DNA of 64,000 bases from Nonomuraea sediminis (GCF_018531495.1 NZ_JAHDTI010000014.1:62001-126000); one strand, 5' to 3'; positions 10,168-19,118 are shown, numbered from the stretch's first letter. Numbers and translations: made by a program. Notes: generated from the sequence alone by a model not told the origin.

Positions 10168-10938
10168 ATGGTGGACGCGGCGCCCAGCGGGGCGCTCGCA
10201 CCCTATGTGACCAGGCTGACCGCCTACCGGGAGAACTACAGCGCACCCGTGGCACGGTCCGAGATGGCCATGCCCGGGGCGGTGCTGATCCTGGGGCTCG
10301 GCGGGCCGATGGAGGTGAACGGGGTCCGGATGACGTCGTTCACCGGCGGGCTGGGCGACCGGTTCGCCGCCACCCGGGTGACCGGGGCCACCGAGGGGAT
10401 CGAGGTGTTCCTGACCCCGTTCGGGGCGCGGCGGCTGTTCGGGATGCCGATGCGGGAGCTGGCCAACCTGATGATCCCCGTCGAGGACGTGCTCGGCACC
10501 TGGGGGCGGGACCTGCTCGAGCGGGTCGGCGAGATCAAGGACTGGGACGTCCGGCTCGCGGTGACCGACGCGCTGCTGGCCGGGAGGATCCGGCAGGGCC
10601 AGGAGGTAGGGCCGGAGATCGCCTGGGCGTGGGGCGAGCTGCTGGGCAGCGGCGGCACGGTCAGGTCGCAGGCGCTGGCCGAGGGGCTGGGCTGGAGCCA
10701 CCGGCATCTGGTCTCCCGCTTCCACGACCAGGTGGGGCTCGCGCCCAAGGTGGTGGGCCGGGTGATCAGGTTCGGCCGTGCCGTACGGCTCTTGCAGGAA
10801 GGCCGGCCCATCGCGGACGCGGCGCTGGAGTGCGGCTACTACGACCAGGCGCACATGAACCGCGAATTCAGGACGCTCGGCGACACCACGCCCGGTCAGA
10901 TTTATCCAAGACCCCAGGTGAGCGGCGTCGCACACTGA
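10168..10938 (+). CDS. AraC-family transcriptional regulator
   Basis: 256 residues. ATG 10168 is preferred because GAGGTGAG lies 10 bases upstream; a GTG at 10156 is the alternative. The C-terminal ~100 residues hold the double HTH: SQALAEGLGWSHRHLVSRFH and IADAALECGYYDQAHMNREF, followed by the family's PGQI. The N-terminal ~150 residues resemble the DUF6597-type sensor of actinobacterial AraC proteins. Only 4 bases separate it from the VOC gene downstream, which is its likely target or partner. Confidence 0.88.
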   Translation: MVDAAPSGALAPYVTRLTAYRENYSAPVARSEMAMPGAVLILGLGGPMEVNGVRMTSFTGGLGDRFAATRVTGATEGIEVFLTPFGARRLFGMPMRELANLMIPVEDVLGTWGRDLLERVGEIKDWDVRLAVTDALLAGRIRQGQEVGPEIAWAWGELLGSGGTVRSQALAEGLGWSHRHLVSRFHDQVGLAPKVVGRVIRFGRAVRLLQEGRPIADAALECGYYDQAHMNREFRTLGDTTPGQIYPRPQVSGVAH

Positions 10939-10942
10939 GAGC

Positions 10943-11293
10943 ATGACGCGAACGGTTTACGCTCTGGCCAGGTACCAGGACTGCGCGGCGGCCATCGGGT
11001 TCCTGACCGCCGCCTTCGGTTTCGAGCCGCACGAGGTGTCCAAGAACGACGAGGGCGTGGTCAACCACGCCGAGCTCTTCGTCGAGAACGACATGATCAT
11101 GATTGGGCAGGGCAAGCCGGGCGGGCCCGGCATCTACATCGCCGTCGAGGATCCCGATGCCCACCACGACCGGGCGAAGGCCGCGGGGGCCGAGATCACG
11201 ATGGCGCTGACCGACCAGCCCTACGGCTCGCGCGAGTACGCCTGCACCGACCCGGAGGGCAACCCCTGGTTCTTCGGCACGTACCGCCCGTAG
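10943..11293 (+). CDS. VOC-family (glyoxalase/bleomycin-resistance-like) protein
   Basis: 116 residues. One VOC module pair is readable: RYQDCAAAIGFLTAAFGFE at the start, then IYIAVEDPDAHHDRAKAAGA, and the closing REYACTDPEGNPWFFGTY typical of PhnB/glyoxalase-like members. Members bind metal and act on varied small substrates or sequester drugs; the specific role is unknown. It follows the AraC gene by 4 bases. Its last 73 bases overlap the end of the DUF1772 gene on the other strand. Confidence 0.88.
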   Translation: MTRTVYALARYQDCAAAIGFLTAAFGFEPHEVSKNDEGVVNHAELFVENDMIMIGQGKPGGPGIYIAVEDPDAHHDRAKAAGAEITMALTDQPYGSREYACTDPEGNPWFFGTYRP

Positions 11294-11748
11294 AGGACGA
11301 GCGCCCAGCTGAAGGCGGCGAACGAGCCCACGCTGGCGATGGTGCGGACCAGGTTCCAGGTGTTCCACGGCCCTTCGAAGTGCTGCCGCACCGCCGCCAG
11401 GTGGGCGTTGCCCGCCTTGGCGAGCTGGTCGTTGAGCGGCACGTTGAAGGCGCTGGTGATCAGGAACATCACCACGAACAGGGCCAGCCCGGCGGCCGCC
11501 CAGATCAGGACGGGCCGCCCGGAGCGGCGGTGGACGATCAGCGCCGCGACGCCGACCACCAGCCCGCCCATGAAGCAGGTCATGAACCACGGGTTCAGGA
11601 TGGCGACGTTGATGTCGCGCATCGCCTCGACGAAGGTCTTGTCGCCGGCCATGCCCAGCGCCGGCATCACCGCGTAGGAGAAGGCGGCGAACAGGCCGGC
11701 CATCAGGCCGGCGGCAAGGGTGGCTGCCAGCAGCACTGCGGATCTCAT
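11221..11748 (-). CDS. DUF1772 (anthrone-oxygenase-like) membrane protein
   Basis: 175 residues with four hydrophobic segments (about 5-28, 50-75, 80-105, 135-160), the layout of DUF1772, a family that includes fungal anthrone oxygenases. The block FNVPLNDQLAK followed by W-x-x-WN and R is the conserved core; here it reads FEGPWNTWNLVRT. It starts 2 bases after the NmrA-like gene and is in operon with it. The C-terminal ~20 residues overlap the convergent VOC gene, which may reflect 3' extension of one of them. Confidence 0.83.
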   Translation of the reverse strand: MRSAVLLAATLAAGLMAGLFAAFSYAVMPALGMAGDKTFVEAMRDINVAILNPWFMTCFMGGLVVGVAALIVHRRSGRPVLIWAAAGLALFVVMFLITSAFNVPLNDQLAKAGNAHLAAVRQHFEGPWNTWNLVRTIASVGSFAAFSWALVLYGRYVPKNQGLPSGSVQAYSREP

Positions 11749-11750
11749 CG

Positions 11751-12560
11751 TCAGCCCCAGATTCCCGCGGCCGCGCTCTCGCGGGCGAAGTCGGCGAAGT
11801 CGCGCGGCTCGCGGCCGAGCGCCCGCTGCACCCCGTCGCCGAGGTGTGCGTTGCGGCCGTCGAGCACGGTGGTGAACAGGTAGGTGAGGAAGTCGGAGTA
11901 CTCGGCGGGGACGTGCTCCACGTAGGCCTCGACAGGGATCTGCGTGTAGCCGATCTCGCGGCCGGTGGCGGCGCCGATCTCGGCGGCGGCCTGTGCGAAG
12001 GTGAGCAGGCGCGGCCCGGTCATCTCGTAGATCTCCCCGGCGTGCCCGTCCTGGGTGAGGGCGGCCACGGCCACGTCGGCGATGTCGTCGGCGTCCACGA
12101 ACGGCTCGCCCACGTCTCCGGCGGGCAGCACGAGGTGCCCCTCCTGGATGGGCTCGAGCAGGAAGTTCTCGGTGAAGTTCTGGTTGAACCAGCTGCAGCG
12201 CACGACCGTCCACTCGGCGCCGGAGCCGGCCAGGACCTGCTCGGCGTGCTGCGCCTCCTCCTCGCCACGGCCCGACAGCAGCACCAGGCGGCGCGTCCCG
12301 GTCGAGACCGCGAGCTCGGAGAAGGCCTCGATCGCCTCGCCCGCGCCGGGAACGGCCAGGTCGGGGTAGTAGGCGACGTAGGCGGCGGAGGTACCGGCCA
12401 GGGCGGGCTCCCACGTCGAGCGGTCCTCCCAGTCGAAGGGGACGCCACCCTTGCGAGTGCCGATCCGCACCGGCCTGTCCATCGCCGTCAGCCTCTCGAC
12501 GACGCGCCGTCCGGTCTTGCCCGTACCCCCGGTGACCAGGGTCATCGTGTTGTTCGTCAT
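11751..12560 (-). CDS. NmrA-like NAD(P)-binding protein
   Basis: 269 residues, a complete short-chain atypical Rossmann protein: VTGGTGKTGRRVV at residues 9-21 for dinucleotide binding, RLVLLSGRG, and FVDADDIADVAVAAL, typical of NmrA/azoreductase-like relatives. Such proteins either reduce small molecules with NAD(P)H or sense redox state. It is divergent from the LysR gene at 12637 and precedes the DUF1772 gene by 2 bases, a common actinobacterial trio. The LysR protein is its likely regulator. Confidence 0.87.
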   Translation of the reverse strand: MTNNTMTLVTGGTGKTGRRVVERLTAMDRPVRIGTRKGGVPFDWEDRSTWEPALAGTSAAYVAYYPDLAVPGAGEAIEAFSELAVSTGTRRLVLLSGRGEEEAQHAEQVLAGSGAEWTVVRCSWFNQNFTENFLLEPIQEGHLVLPAGDVGEPFVDADDIADVAVAALTQDGHAGEIYEMTGPRLLTFAQAAAEIGAATGREIGYTQIPVEAYVEHVPAEYSDFLTYLFTTVLDGRNAHLGDGVQRALGREPRDFADFARESAAAGIWG

Positions 12561-12574
12561 GCCTCTACGATCGC

Positions 12575-12618
12575 GTTGCCGGGGATCGGCAACAATGAGA
12601 GCATCAGCAACGATCGTT
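12575..12618. promoter_or_regulatory. inverted repeats in the NmrA/LysR divergent promoter
   Basis: Two symmetric sites lie in the 76-bp gap. GTTGCC (12575-12580) and GGCAAC (12588-12593) are 7 bases apart and contain a T-N11-A-like LysR box; AACGATCGTT (12609-12618) is a perfect 10-bp palindrome beside the LysR start. Probable operator for the adjacent LysR regulator. Confidence 0.5.
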
Positions 12619-12636
12619 AACCTGGGGGTTCACGAA

Positions 12637-13545
12637 GTGGAACGGCGAGACCTCGAGATCTTCCTCACGCTCGCCGAGGAGCTCCATTTCGGCCGCACCG
12701 CGGAGCGCCTGCATGTCTCGACCGCTCGCGTCAGTCAGACGATCAAGAAGATGGAGCGCCGCATCGGCGTGCCGCTGTTCGAACGCACCAGCCGCCAGGT
12801 CACCCTCACCCCGGTCGGGCAGCGCTTCTTCGACGACGTGGGGCCGGCGTTCCAGCAGATCGAGGAGGGCATCGCCCGGGCCGTCGCCGCGGGGCGGGGC
12901 GTCGACGGCGTGCTGCGGGTGGGGTTCATCGGCACGGCGGTCGGGCAGTTCGTCATCGAGGTGGCCGACCTCTTCCACGGGCGCCATCCCGACTGCGAGG
13001 TCCAGATCGTCGAGTGCCGCTACTCCGAGGGCATCACGTACCTGCATTCCGACCAAGTCGACGTGATGCTGGTGGGCGCGCCGTCGCTCAAGCCCGACGT
13101 CACCGAGAGCGCGATCCTGTTCCGCGAGCCGCCGGTGCTGGCGGTGTCCTCCCGGCATCCCTTCGCCCGCCGCGAGTCGGTCTCCATGGACGACCTGGCC
13201 AGGGACAAGGTGCTGCGCCCGCGCTCGTTCGCCGACGAGGAGGACGCGCTGGTCGTGCCCCCCACCACGCCCGGCGGCAGGACCATCGAGCGGGGCACCA
13301 CGTTCGGGACGATCCAGGAGATGCTCGCCCTGATCGGGGCCGGGAAGGGCGTCTTCGTGGTGCCCACGCACGCCCGCCGCTACGACGCGCGGCCGGACGT
13401 CGCCTACGTCCCGATCCACGACGGGCAGCCGTTCGGCTGGCGCCTGCTGTGGCTCACCTCTGGAGAGAACGCCCGAATCCGCGCCTTCGTCCGCGCCGCC
13501 ACCGACTACGTCCACCACCACCCGGATCCCCTCCTCGCCTCCTGA
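12637..13545 (+). CDS. LysR-family transcriptional regulator
   Basis: 302 residues from a GTG preceded by CTGGGGG. The N-terminal winged HTH is clear: RRDLEIFLTLAEELHFGRTA, RLHVSTARVSQTIKKMERRI, FERTSRQVTLTPVG. The C-terminal effector domain (LysR substrate, about 90-295) carries VLRVGFIGTA and a substrate-cleft region. It is divergent from NmrA-DUF1772, the usual arrangement for control of neighbours. The inducer is unknown. Confidence 0.92.
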   Translation: MERRDLEIFLTLAEELHFGRTAERLHVSTARVSQTIKKMERRIGVPLFERTSRQVTLTPVGQRFFDDVGPAFQQIEEGIARAVAAGRGVDGVLRVGFIGTAVGQFVIEVADLFHGRHPDCEVQIVECRYSEGITYLHSDQVDVMLVGAPSLKPDVTESAILFREPPVLAVSSRHPFARRESVSMDDLARDKVLRPRSFADEEDALVVPPTTPGGRTIERGTTFGTIQEMLALIGAGKGVFVVPTHARRYDARPDVAYVPIHDGQPFGWRLLWLTSGENARIRAFVRAATDYVHHHPDPLLAS

Positions 13546-13560
13546 CCCCTATTGATCTTG

Positions 13561-13740
13561 TACGGCGAGTTCTTTTTGCTCCCGTACGGCGAGCCCCCGC
13601 CCCCGGCCGCCCGCCGCACTTCGGCTGAGGACCCGCGCCCGGCGCTCCCGGCGAGTCGATGGTGGTCACTCGCCGCCACGGCGCTTCGTCCTCCGGGCAC
13701 CACGGTCCCGGGTGCCCCGCCGTACCGAGGCGCCGATCTC
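13561..13740 (-). repeat. dispersed GCCGTAC repeat family, copy C
   Basis: Read on the minus strand this matches copy A near 4.74 kb: GACTCGCCGGGAGCGCCGG, CTCAGCCGAAGTGCGGCGG, GGCGGCCGGGGGC, then CTCGCCGTACGGGAGCAAAAAG. An upstream extension (GTGCCCGG, GGCGGCGAGTGACC) also matches. It begins about 15 bases after the LysR stop. The 348-bp gap 13546-13893 holds this repeat and a G-rich tract, and no gene. Confidence 0.78.
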
Positions 13741-13869
13741 CGCCGACCCACATCCCGCCGACCCGGCGCCTGTGAATACCCCCGGGACTTCCCACCCCGG
13801 GCTTCCCGGCCGGGGCCTGGCGTAGGGGAGGGGATTTGGACCTGGTGATCGGGGGTGGTTTGGTCCTGC

Positions 13870-13889
13870 GGGGGGAGGGCGGGAGGGGG
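13870..13889 (+). promoter_or_regulatory. G-quadruplex-type motif over the ribosome site
   Basis: Four G tracts of 6, 3, 3 and 5 are separated by single bases (A, C, A) at 13870-13889. This is the most stable loop geometry for a parallel G-quadruplex. It ends 4 bases before the ATG at 13894 and includes the only Shine-Dalgarno-like GGAGG. Confidence 0.55.
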
Positions 13890-13893
13890 CAGG

Positions 13894-14592
13894 ATGGCGG
13901 GCATGTTGTTCGGTCATGCGGATGAGATGTGGCGGGATTTTCCTGAGCTGGTCCCCGGGGTGGTGCATGTCGAGGGGATCACGAAGGATGGCGTGCCCGA
14001 GGTCGAGCCGTTCCTGGAGATCGCGCGGGCGAGGCTGGCGGGGGCGGCCGAGAGTGAGCTGCCCGAGATCCAGGCGTGGCGGCGGGCGTTCTCGCGGATG
14101 GGGTTGAAGCCGACCCAGTACCGGTGCGCGTCCGAGGCGTTGCTGCGGCGTTTCCGCAAGGAGGGGGTGCTGCCGCGGATCCATCCGCTGATCGATCTGT
14201 GCAACGCGATTTCGATGGCGTTCGCGATCCCGGTGGCCGCCCTGGATCTGTCCGAAATTTCGGGAAGCCTGCGGGTCAGGTATGCGGTGGGCGACGAGTC
14301 GTATGAGACGTTCTCCGGGGAGATCGAGCACCCCGACCCCCAAGAAGTGATCTTCGCCGACGACGCCAGGCAGGCGCACGCCCGCCGCTGGACGAACCGC
14401 CAGAGCGGCCTGTCGGCCATCCGCGACACCTCGTCGTCCGTGCTGATCGTGGCCGAGGCGCTGCACGAGTCGGCGGAGAGCGACGTGCCCAAGCTGGTTG
14501 CCACGATCGCCGACGAGCTGGCCGCGGTCTGGCCGGTCACGGCGAGGACGGCGATCCTGACCCGCGCGGAGCCGGAGTTCCCGGTCACATAG
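13894..14592 (+). CDS. B3/B4 tRNA-binding-domain protein
   Basis: 232 residues, a stand-alone B3/B4 domain, the editing-type fold found in the beta subunit of phenylalanyl-tRNA synthetase. The hallmark block is WRRAFSRMGLKPTQYRCASE, with RIHPLIDLCNAISMAFAIPV after it. Stand-alone members are thought to bind or hydrolyse mischarged aminoacyl-tRNA or free D-amino acid esters, but this is unproven here. It heads a close set with an ABM protein (25-base gap) and a proline iminopeptidase. A G-quadruplex motif covers its ribosome site. Confidence 0.85.
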   Translation: MAGMLFGHADEMWRDFPELVPGVVHVEGITKDGVPEVEPFLEIARARLAGAAESELPEIQAWRRAFSRMGLKPTQYRCASEALLRRFRKEGVLPRIHPLIDLCNAISMAFAIPVAALDLSEISGSLRVRYAVGDESYETFSGEIEHPDPQEVIFADDARQAHARRWTNRQSGLSAIRDTSSSVLIVAEALHESAESDVPKLVATIADELAAVWPVTARTAILTRAEPEFPVT

Positions 14593-14617
14593 CCGATCAG
14601 CGCTCCGTCAAAGGGGT

Positions 14618-14950
14618 ATGAGCGACTCCATCACCCTGATCAACGCGTTCTCCGTCCCTCCGGCCGAGTCGGACCGCTTCCTGCTGCGCTGGAAGGAGAA
14701 CGCGAGCATCATGACCAAGCAGCCGGGCTTCATCAGGGCCCGGCTGCACCGCGCGATCTCCGACGACGCCGAGCTGCGCTTCGTCAACGTGGCCGAGTGG
14801 GCCAGCGAGGAGGCCTTCGACGCCGCCCTGCGCAACCCGGAATGGCAGGCCTCGGTCAAGGTCATGCTGGAGGATCCCGAGCTGCACATCACCCCGCGCC
14901 CGTCGACCTACCGCGTGGAAATCGAACTGCACCCCGGCGACGACGCCTAG
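14618..14950 (+). CDS. antibiotic biosynthesis monooxygenase (ABM)-domain protein
   Basis: 110 residues with one ferredoxin-like ABM domain: SITLINAFSVPPAESDRFLL, then W-x-x-NASIMTKQPGFIRARLH and FVNVAEWASEEAFDAALRNP. ABM proteins range from quinol monooxygenases to heme-degrading enzymes and structural dimers; no heme ligand is obvious. AAAGGGG precedes the ATG. It lies 12 bases before the iminopeptidase gene on the same strand. Confidence 0.87.
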   Translation: MSDSITLINAFSVPPAESDRFLLRWKENASIMTKQPGFIRARLHRAISDDAELRFVNVAEWASEEAFDAALRNPEWQASVKVMLEDPELHITPRPSTYRVEIELHPGDDA

Positions 14951-14962
14951 TACCGTGTCCGG

Positions 14963-15913
14963 GTGCATCCTGCGATCGAACCTTATGACCACGGCCATCT
15001 CGACGTCGGCGACGGCAACCTCGTCTACTGGGAGGCGTGCGGCAACCCCGACGGCAAGCCCGCGCTCGTGGTGCACGGCGGCCCGGGGTCGGGATGCACC
15101 CCGGGCCAGCGCCGCGCCTTCGACCCCGAGCGCTACCGCGTCATCCTGTTCGACCAGCGCAACTGCGGCCGCAGCCTGCCCCACGCCAGCGACCCGGCCG
15201 TCGACCTGTCCGCCAACACCACCCACCACCTGGTGGCCGACATGGAGCGGCTGCGCGAGCACCTGGGCGTGGACAAGTGGCTGCTCTACGGCGGTTCGTG
15301 GGGTTCGACGCTGATCCTGGCCTACGCCGAGGCGCACCCCGAGCGGGTGTCGGAGATCGTCATCACCGGGGTCACCATGACCCGGCGCTCGGAGATCGAC
15401 TGGCTCTACGACGGCGTCGGCCGTTTCTTCCCCCAGCAGCGGCAGCGCTTCCGCGAGGGCGTCCCCGAGGCCGAGCGCGACGACGTGCTGGCCGCCTACG
15501 CCAGGCTCATGGCCGACCCTGATCCCGCCGTCAGAGCCAAGGCCGCCCACGACTGGACGACGTGGGAGGACACGGTCATCTCCCTGGAGGTGAACGGCAA
15601 GCCCAACGCCTACAGCGACCGCCCGAGCGACGCGCTGGCGGCCTTCGTCCGCATCTGCGCCCACTACTTCTCCAACGCCGCCTGGCTGGAGGAGGGCGTC
15701 CTGCTGCGCGAGGCGCACAAGCTGGCCGGGATCCCCGGCGTCCTCCTGCACGGCCGTTTCGACCTCGGCGCACCACTGGAGTATGCCTGGGACCTGGCTC
15801 AGGCCTGGCCGGACGCCCGCCTGGTGGTCGTGGACGACTCCGGCCACACCGGCAGCGACACCTACCGCAAGGAGATCGTCAAGGCGCTGGACGGCTACGC
15901 CGGACGTCGCTAG
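14963..15913 (+). CDS. pip: proline iminopeptidase (S33)
   Basis: 316 residues, the family's normal length, from a GTG. It releases N-terminal proline from peptides in the cytoplasm. The alpha/beta-hydrolase motifs are HGGPGSGCTPGQRRAFDP (oxyanion loop), FDQRNCGRS, the nucleophile elbow GGSWGSTL with Ser112, the acid in GRFDLGAP and the base in DDSGHTGSD. The HGGPG and DQRNCGRS pair separates prolyl aminopeptidases from general hydrolases. Its TAG stop shares the palindromic CTAG at 15910-15913 with the stop of purU on the other strand. Confidence 0.93.
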   Translation: MHPAIEPYDHGHLDVGDGNLVYWEACGNPDGKPALVVHGGPGSGCTPGQRRAFDPERYRVILFDQRNCGRSLPHASDPAVDLSANTTHHLVADMERLREHLGVDKWLLYGGSWGSTLILAYAEAHPERVSEIVITGVTMTRRSEIDWLYDGVGRFFPQQRQRFREGVPEAERDDVLAAYARLMADPDPAVRAKAAHDWTTWEDTVISLEVNGKPNAYSDRPSDALAAFVRICAHYFSNAAWLEEGVLLREAHKLAGIPGVLLHGRFDLGAPLEYAWDLAQAWPDARLVVVDDSGHTGSDTYRKEIVKALDGYAGRR

Positions 15914-16752
15914 CGGGGGAAGACGACGGTCTTGTGGCCGTCGAGCAGGACGCGCTGCTCGGCGTGCCACCTCACCGCCCTGGCCAGGGTGATGCGCTCG
16001 ACGTCGCGGCCCATGGCGACCAGGTCCTCGGACGAGTGGCTGTGATTGACCCGGACCACCTCCTGCTCGATGATCGGGCCCTCGTCCAGGTCGGAGGTGA
16101 CGTAGTGGGCTGTGGCGCCGATGAGCTTGACGCCCCGGGCGTGGGCCTGGTGGTAGGGCTTGGCGCCCTTGAACGACGGCAGGAACGAGTGGTGGATGTT
16201 GATCGCCCGGCCGGCCAGCTTCTCGCACAGCTCCTGCGACAGCACCTGCATGTAGCGGGCCAGCACCACCAGGTCGACCTGGTAGTGCTCGACCAGCGCG
16301 AGCACCTCGGCCTCCTGCTTCTGCTTGGTCTCCGGCGTGACCGGCAGGTGGTGGTAGTCGATGCCGTAGGACTGGGTCAGCGGCCGCAGGTCGGGGTGGT
16401 TGGAGGCGACCGCGACGACCTCGATGTCGAGCGCGCCGGAGCGGACCCGGTAGAGCAGGTCGTTCAGGCAGTGGTCGAACTTGCTGACCATGATGAGCAC
16501 GCGCGGCTTGACCGCCGTGTCGCGCAGCTTGAACTCCATGCCGAAGTCGGGGGCGAGCGCGGCGAAGGCGGAGGTGAGATCCTCGGGCGCCGAGAACTGC
16601 ACGCGCATGAAGAAGCGCTCCGCGACCCGGTCGCCGAACTGCTGGCTCTCGATGATGTTGCAGCCCCGGCCGGCGAGCAGGCCGGAGACGGCGGCCACGA
16701 CGCCAGGGCGGTCAGGGCACGCAAGGGTCAGGACGTACTCGGAGTCGGTCAT
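15910..16752 (-). CDS. purU: formyltetrahydrofolate deformylase
   Basis: 280 residues. It hydrolyses 10-formyl-tetrahydrofolate to formate and tetrahydrofolate, balancing one-carbon pools. An N-terminal ACT domain (residues 1-80, CPDRPGVVAAVSGLL) senses amino acids; the formyltransferase-fold domain follows, with NIHHSFLPSFKGAKPYHQA and HYVTSDLDEGPIIEQ carrying the Asn-His-Asp catalytic set. It is the last gene of the operon and overlaps the flavoprotein gene by ATGA, which suggests that it handles folate carbon produced by that enzyme. Confidence 0.95.
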   Translation of the reverse strand: MTDSEYVLTLACPDRPGVVAAVSGLLAGRGCNIIESQQFGDRVAERFFMRVQFSAPEDLTSAFAALAPDFGMEFKLRDTAVKPRVLIMVSKFDHCLNDLLYRVRSGALDIEVVAVASNHPDLRPLTQSYGIDYHHLPVTPETKQKQEAEVLALVEHYQVDLVVLARYMQVLSQELCEKLAGRAINIHHSFLPSFKGAKPYHQAHARGVKLIGATAHYVTSDLDEGPIIEQEVVRVNHSHSSEDLVAMGRDVERITLARAVRWHAEQRVLLDGHKTVVFPR

Positions 16753-19118
16753 GCTTTCACTCTCGCCGAGGTGGGATCGTAGGGCGCCTTGAGGCTGATC
16801 TGGGCAGAGTACAGTTCACCGGCGACATCCACCGAACACTTGCCTGTCGACGCGTCGGACACGAACCCGAGCGCCACCGCCCGGCCGAGCGTGGGACTGT
16901 AGGCGGCCGAGGTGACGTAACCGACGGGAGTTCCGTCGGCCAGCAGCGACTCGCCGCCCCACAGGTGGGCGTCCGGGTCGTCGAGCACGATCGACACGAC
17001 CCGCCTGGCCGGGGGCTCTAGCGCCCTGTCCGCGCCGCGGAAGCCTCCGCTCTTCTTGCAGGTGAAGCCGAGGCCCGCCTCGGCGGGGGTGACCTCGGGG
17101 CCCAGTTCCCTGCTCCAGGCGCGGTAGCCCTTCTCGATCCGCATGGCCTCGATGGCGTAGTAGCCGGCCTCGGCGACGCCCGTGCCACGGAGGGTCTCGT
17201 ACACGGTGACGGCGAACTCGGCGGGGACGTACAGTTCCCAGCCCAGTTCTCCGACGTAGGTCATCCTGGTGGCTCGCACGGTGGCATATCCGAGGTCGAT
17301 CAGCCTGGACGTGCCGAAAGGGAAGTCATCGAAGTCCGCCTTCGACACCTTCTTCAGGATATTTCGGGACTCGGGGCCCATGATGCTGAGGACGGCGTAT
17401 GCCCCGGTCACGTCCACCAGGGCGGCCCGCCGTTCCCCGATGCCCTTGGAGATGTGGTCGAAGTCGCGCGTGGTCTGCGCGGACCCGGTCACGATCAGGT
17501 ACTCGTCGTGCGCCACCCGCGTCACGGTCAGGTCGGACTCGTAGCCGCCCCGGTCGTTGAGCAACCCGGTGTAGACGACCCCGCCCACCTCGACGTCCAC
17601 GTCCGCCGTGCACAGCCACTGCAGCACGTCGACGGCCTCGCGGCCTTTGAGGGTGAACTTCGAGAACGAGGTCTGGTCGAAGAGCGCCGCTCCGGTACGG
17701 CAGGCGTTCACCTCCGCGTTGACCTGCTCCTGCCAGCCGGGCCTGGCGAAGGTGTACGGCTGCGGGGCGCCGAAGTAGTTGACCCGCTCCCAGCCCATCT
17801 TCGACCCGAAGCACGCACCGCCCGCCTCGAGCAGGTGGTGGACGGGCGAGCGCCGCAGCGGCCTGGCGGTCTCGAGCTCCTTGTTCGGCCACGACATCGC
17901 GTAGTGCAGGCCCAGGGTCTCGGTGACCCGGTCTCTGAGCCAGGTGTCGTTGTCCGCCCAGCGGGCGAAGCGGCGCAGGTCGGCCGGCCACAGGTCGGTG
18001 GTCGGCGAGCCGTTCACGATCCATTCGGCCAGCGCCCTGCCCGCTCCCCCGGCCGAGGCGATCCCGGCGGAGTTGAAGCCCGCCGCCACGAAGTATCCAG
18101 AAACCTCCGGAGCCTCGCCGAGCAGGAACATGTTGTCCGGGGTGAACGACTCCGGCCCGTTGTAGAACATCCGCACCCCGGTGGTCTCCAGGGCGGGCAC
18201 GCGCTGGACGGCGTTCTCCATGATGATCGAGAACTGGTCCCAGTCCTCCTCAAGGAGCTGGAACTCGAACGGGTGCGGGATGCCGTCCATGCCCCACGGC
18301 TTGGCGTCGGGCTCGAACCCACCCACCACCAGGCCGCCGACCTCCTCCTTGAAGTAGGCATAGCCATCCGGGTCGCGCATGACGGGCAGGTCCGGCCTGA
18401 CACCCGCGATCTGCTCGGTCACGACGTAGAAGTGCTCGGCCGAGTGCAGCGGTACGGTGACCCCGGCCATCCTGCCGAGCTGCTTGGCCCACTGCCCGGC
18501 GCAGTTGACGAGGATCTCGGTCTCGATCTCGCCCTCGGTCGTCGTGATCTTGCGCACGCGTCCGTTGACGACGGAGATCCCGGTCACGCGGACCCGCTCC
18601 AGGACCTGCACCCCGCGCCGCTGCGCCCCGCGCGCCAGCGCCTGGGTCAGGTCGGACGGGTTGGCCTTGCCGTCGCCCGGCAGCCACACCCCGCCCACCA
18701 GGTCGTCGGTCCGCATCACGGGCCACAACTCGCCCGCCTCGGCCGGGGTGATGATCTCGGCGGTGATGCCGTAGTTGCGTGCCTGCGCGGCGGTCCGCCT
18801 GAGCTGGGTCATCCGTTCCGGCGTGCGTGCCACGCTCACGCTTCCGCACTGCTTCCAGCCGGTGCCGAAGCCGGTTTCCGCCTCCAGCCTGCCGTACAGG
18901 TCGGTGCTGTACCGGATCAGCTTCGTCATGCTCTCCGTGCTGCGCAGCTGGCCGACCAGGCCGGCCGCGTGCCAGGTGGTGCCGCAGGAGAGCTGCCCCT
19001 GCTCGAGCACGACGACGTCGGTCCAGCCGAGCTCGGCCAGGTGGTAGGCCACGCTGCAGCCGACGATGCCACCACCGATGATCACAACCTGGGCTCGGGA
19101 GGGCAGCGCCTTGCTCAA
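16749..19118 (-). CDS. dimethylglycine/sarcosine dehydrogenase-like flavoprotein with GcvT domain
   Basis: 789 residues. The start is a TTG (19118) because GAGGAG lies 6 bases upstream and the protein then opens with SKALPSRAQVVIIGGG; TTGA overlaps the LysR stop. FAD site GGGIVG at 15-20; GTTWHAAGL at 46-54 contains His50, which in mammalian DMGDH is the covalent flavin ligand. A DAO domain extends to about 390, then FAO_M and GCV_T/aminomethyltransferase domains (AGLGFTCKK, GYVTSAAYSPTLG) that capture the removed methyl group on tetrahydrofolate as 5,10-methylene-THF. The exact N-methyl substrate (dimethylglycine, sarcosine or other) cannot be told. PurU next door fits folate recycling. Confidence 0.9.
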   Translation of the reverse strand: MSKALPSRAQVVIIGGGIVGCSVAYHLAELGWTDVVVLEQGQLSCGTTWHAAGLVGQLRSTESMTKLIRYSTDLYGRLEAETGFGTGWKQCGSVSVARTPERMTQLRRTAAQARNYGITAEIITPAEAGELWPVMRTDDLVGGVWLPGDGKANPSDLTQALARGAQRRGVQVLERVRVTGISVVNGRVRKITTTEGEIETEILVNCAGQWAKQLGRMAGVTVPLHSAEHFYVVTEQIAGVRPDLPVMRDPDGYAYFKEEVGGLVVGGFEPDAKPWGMDGIPHPFEFQLLEEDWDQFSIIMENAVQRVPALETTGVRMFYNGPESFTPDNMFLLGEAPEVSGYFVAAGFNSAGIASAGGAGRALAEWIVNGSPTTDLWPADLRRFARWADNDTWLRDRVTETLGLHYAMSWPNKELETARPLRRSPVHHLLEAGGACFGSKMGWERVNYFGAPQPYTFARPGWQEQVNAEVNACRTGAALFDQTSFSKFTLKGREAVDVLQWLCTADVDVEVGGVVYTGLLNDRGGYESDLTVTRVAHDEYLIVTGSAQTTRDFDHISKGIGERRAALVDVTGAYAVLSIMGPESRNILKKVSKADFDDFPFGTSRLIDLGYATVRATRMTYVGELGWELYVPAEFAVTVYETLRGTGVAEAGYYAIEAMRIEKGYRAWSRELGPEVTPAEAGLGFTCKKSGGFRGADRALEPPARRVVSIVLDDPDAHLWGGESLLADGTPVGYVTSAAYSPTLGRAVALGFVSDASTGKCSVDVAGELYSAQISLKAPYDPTSARVKA

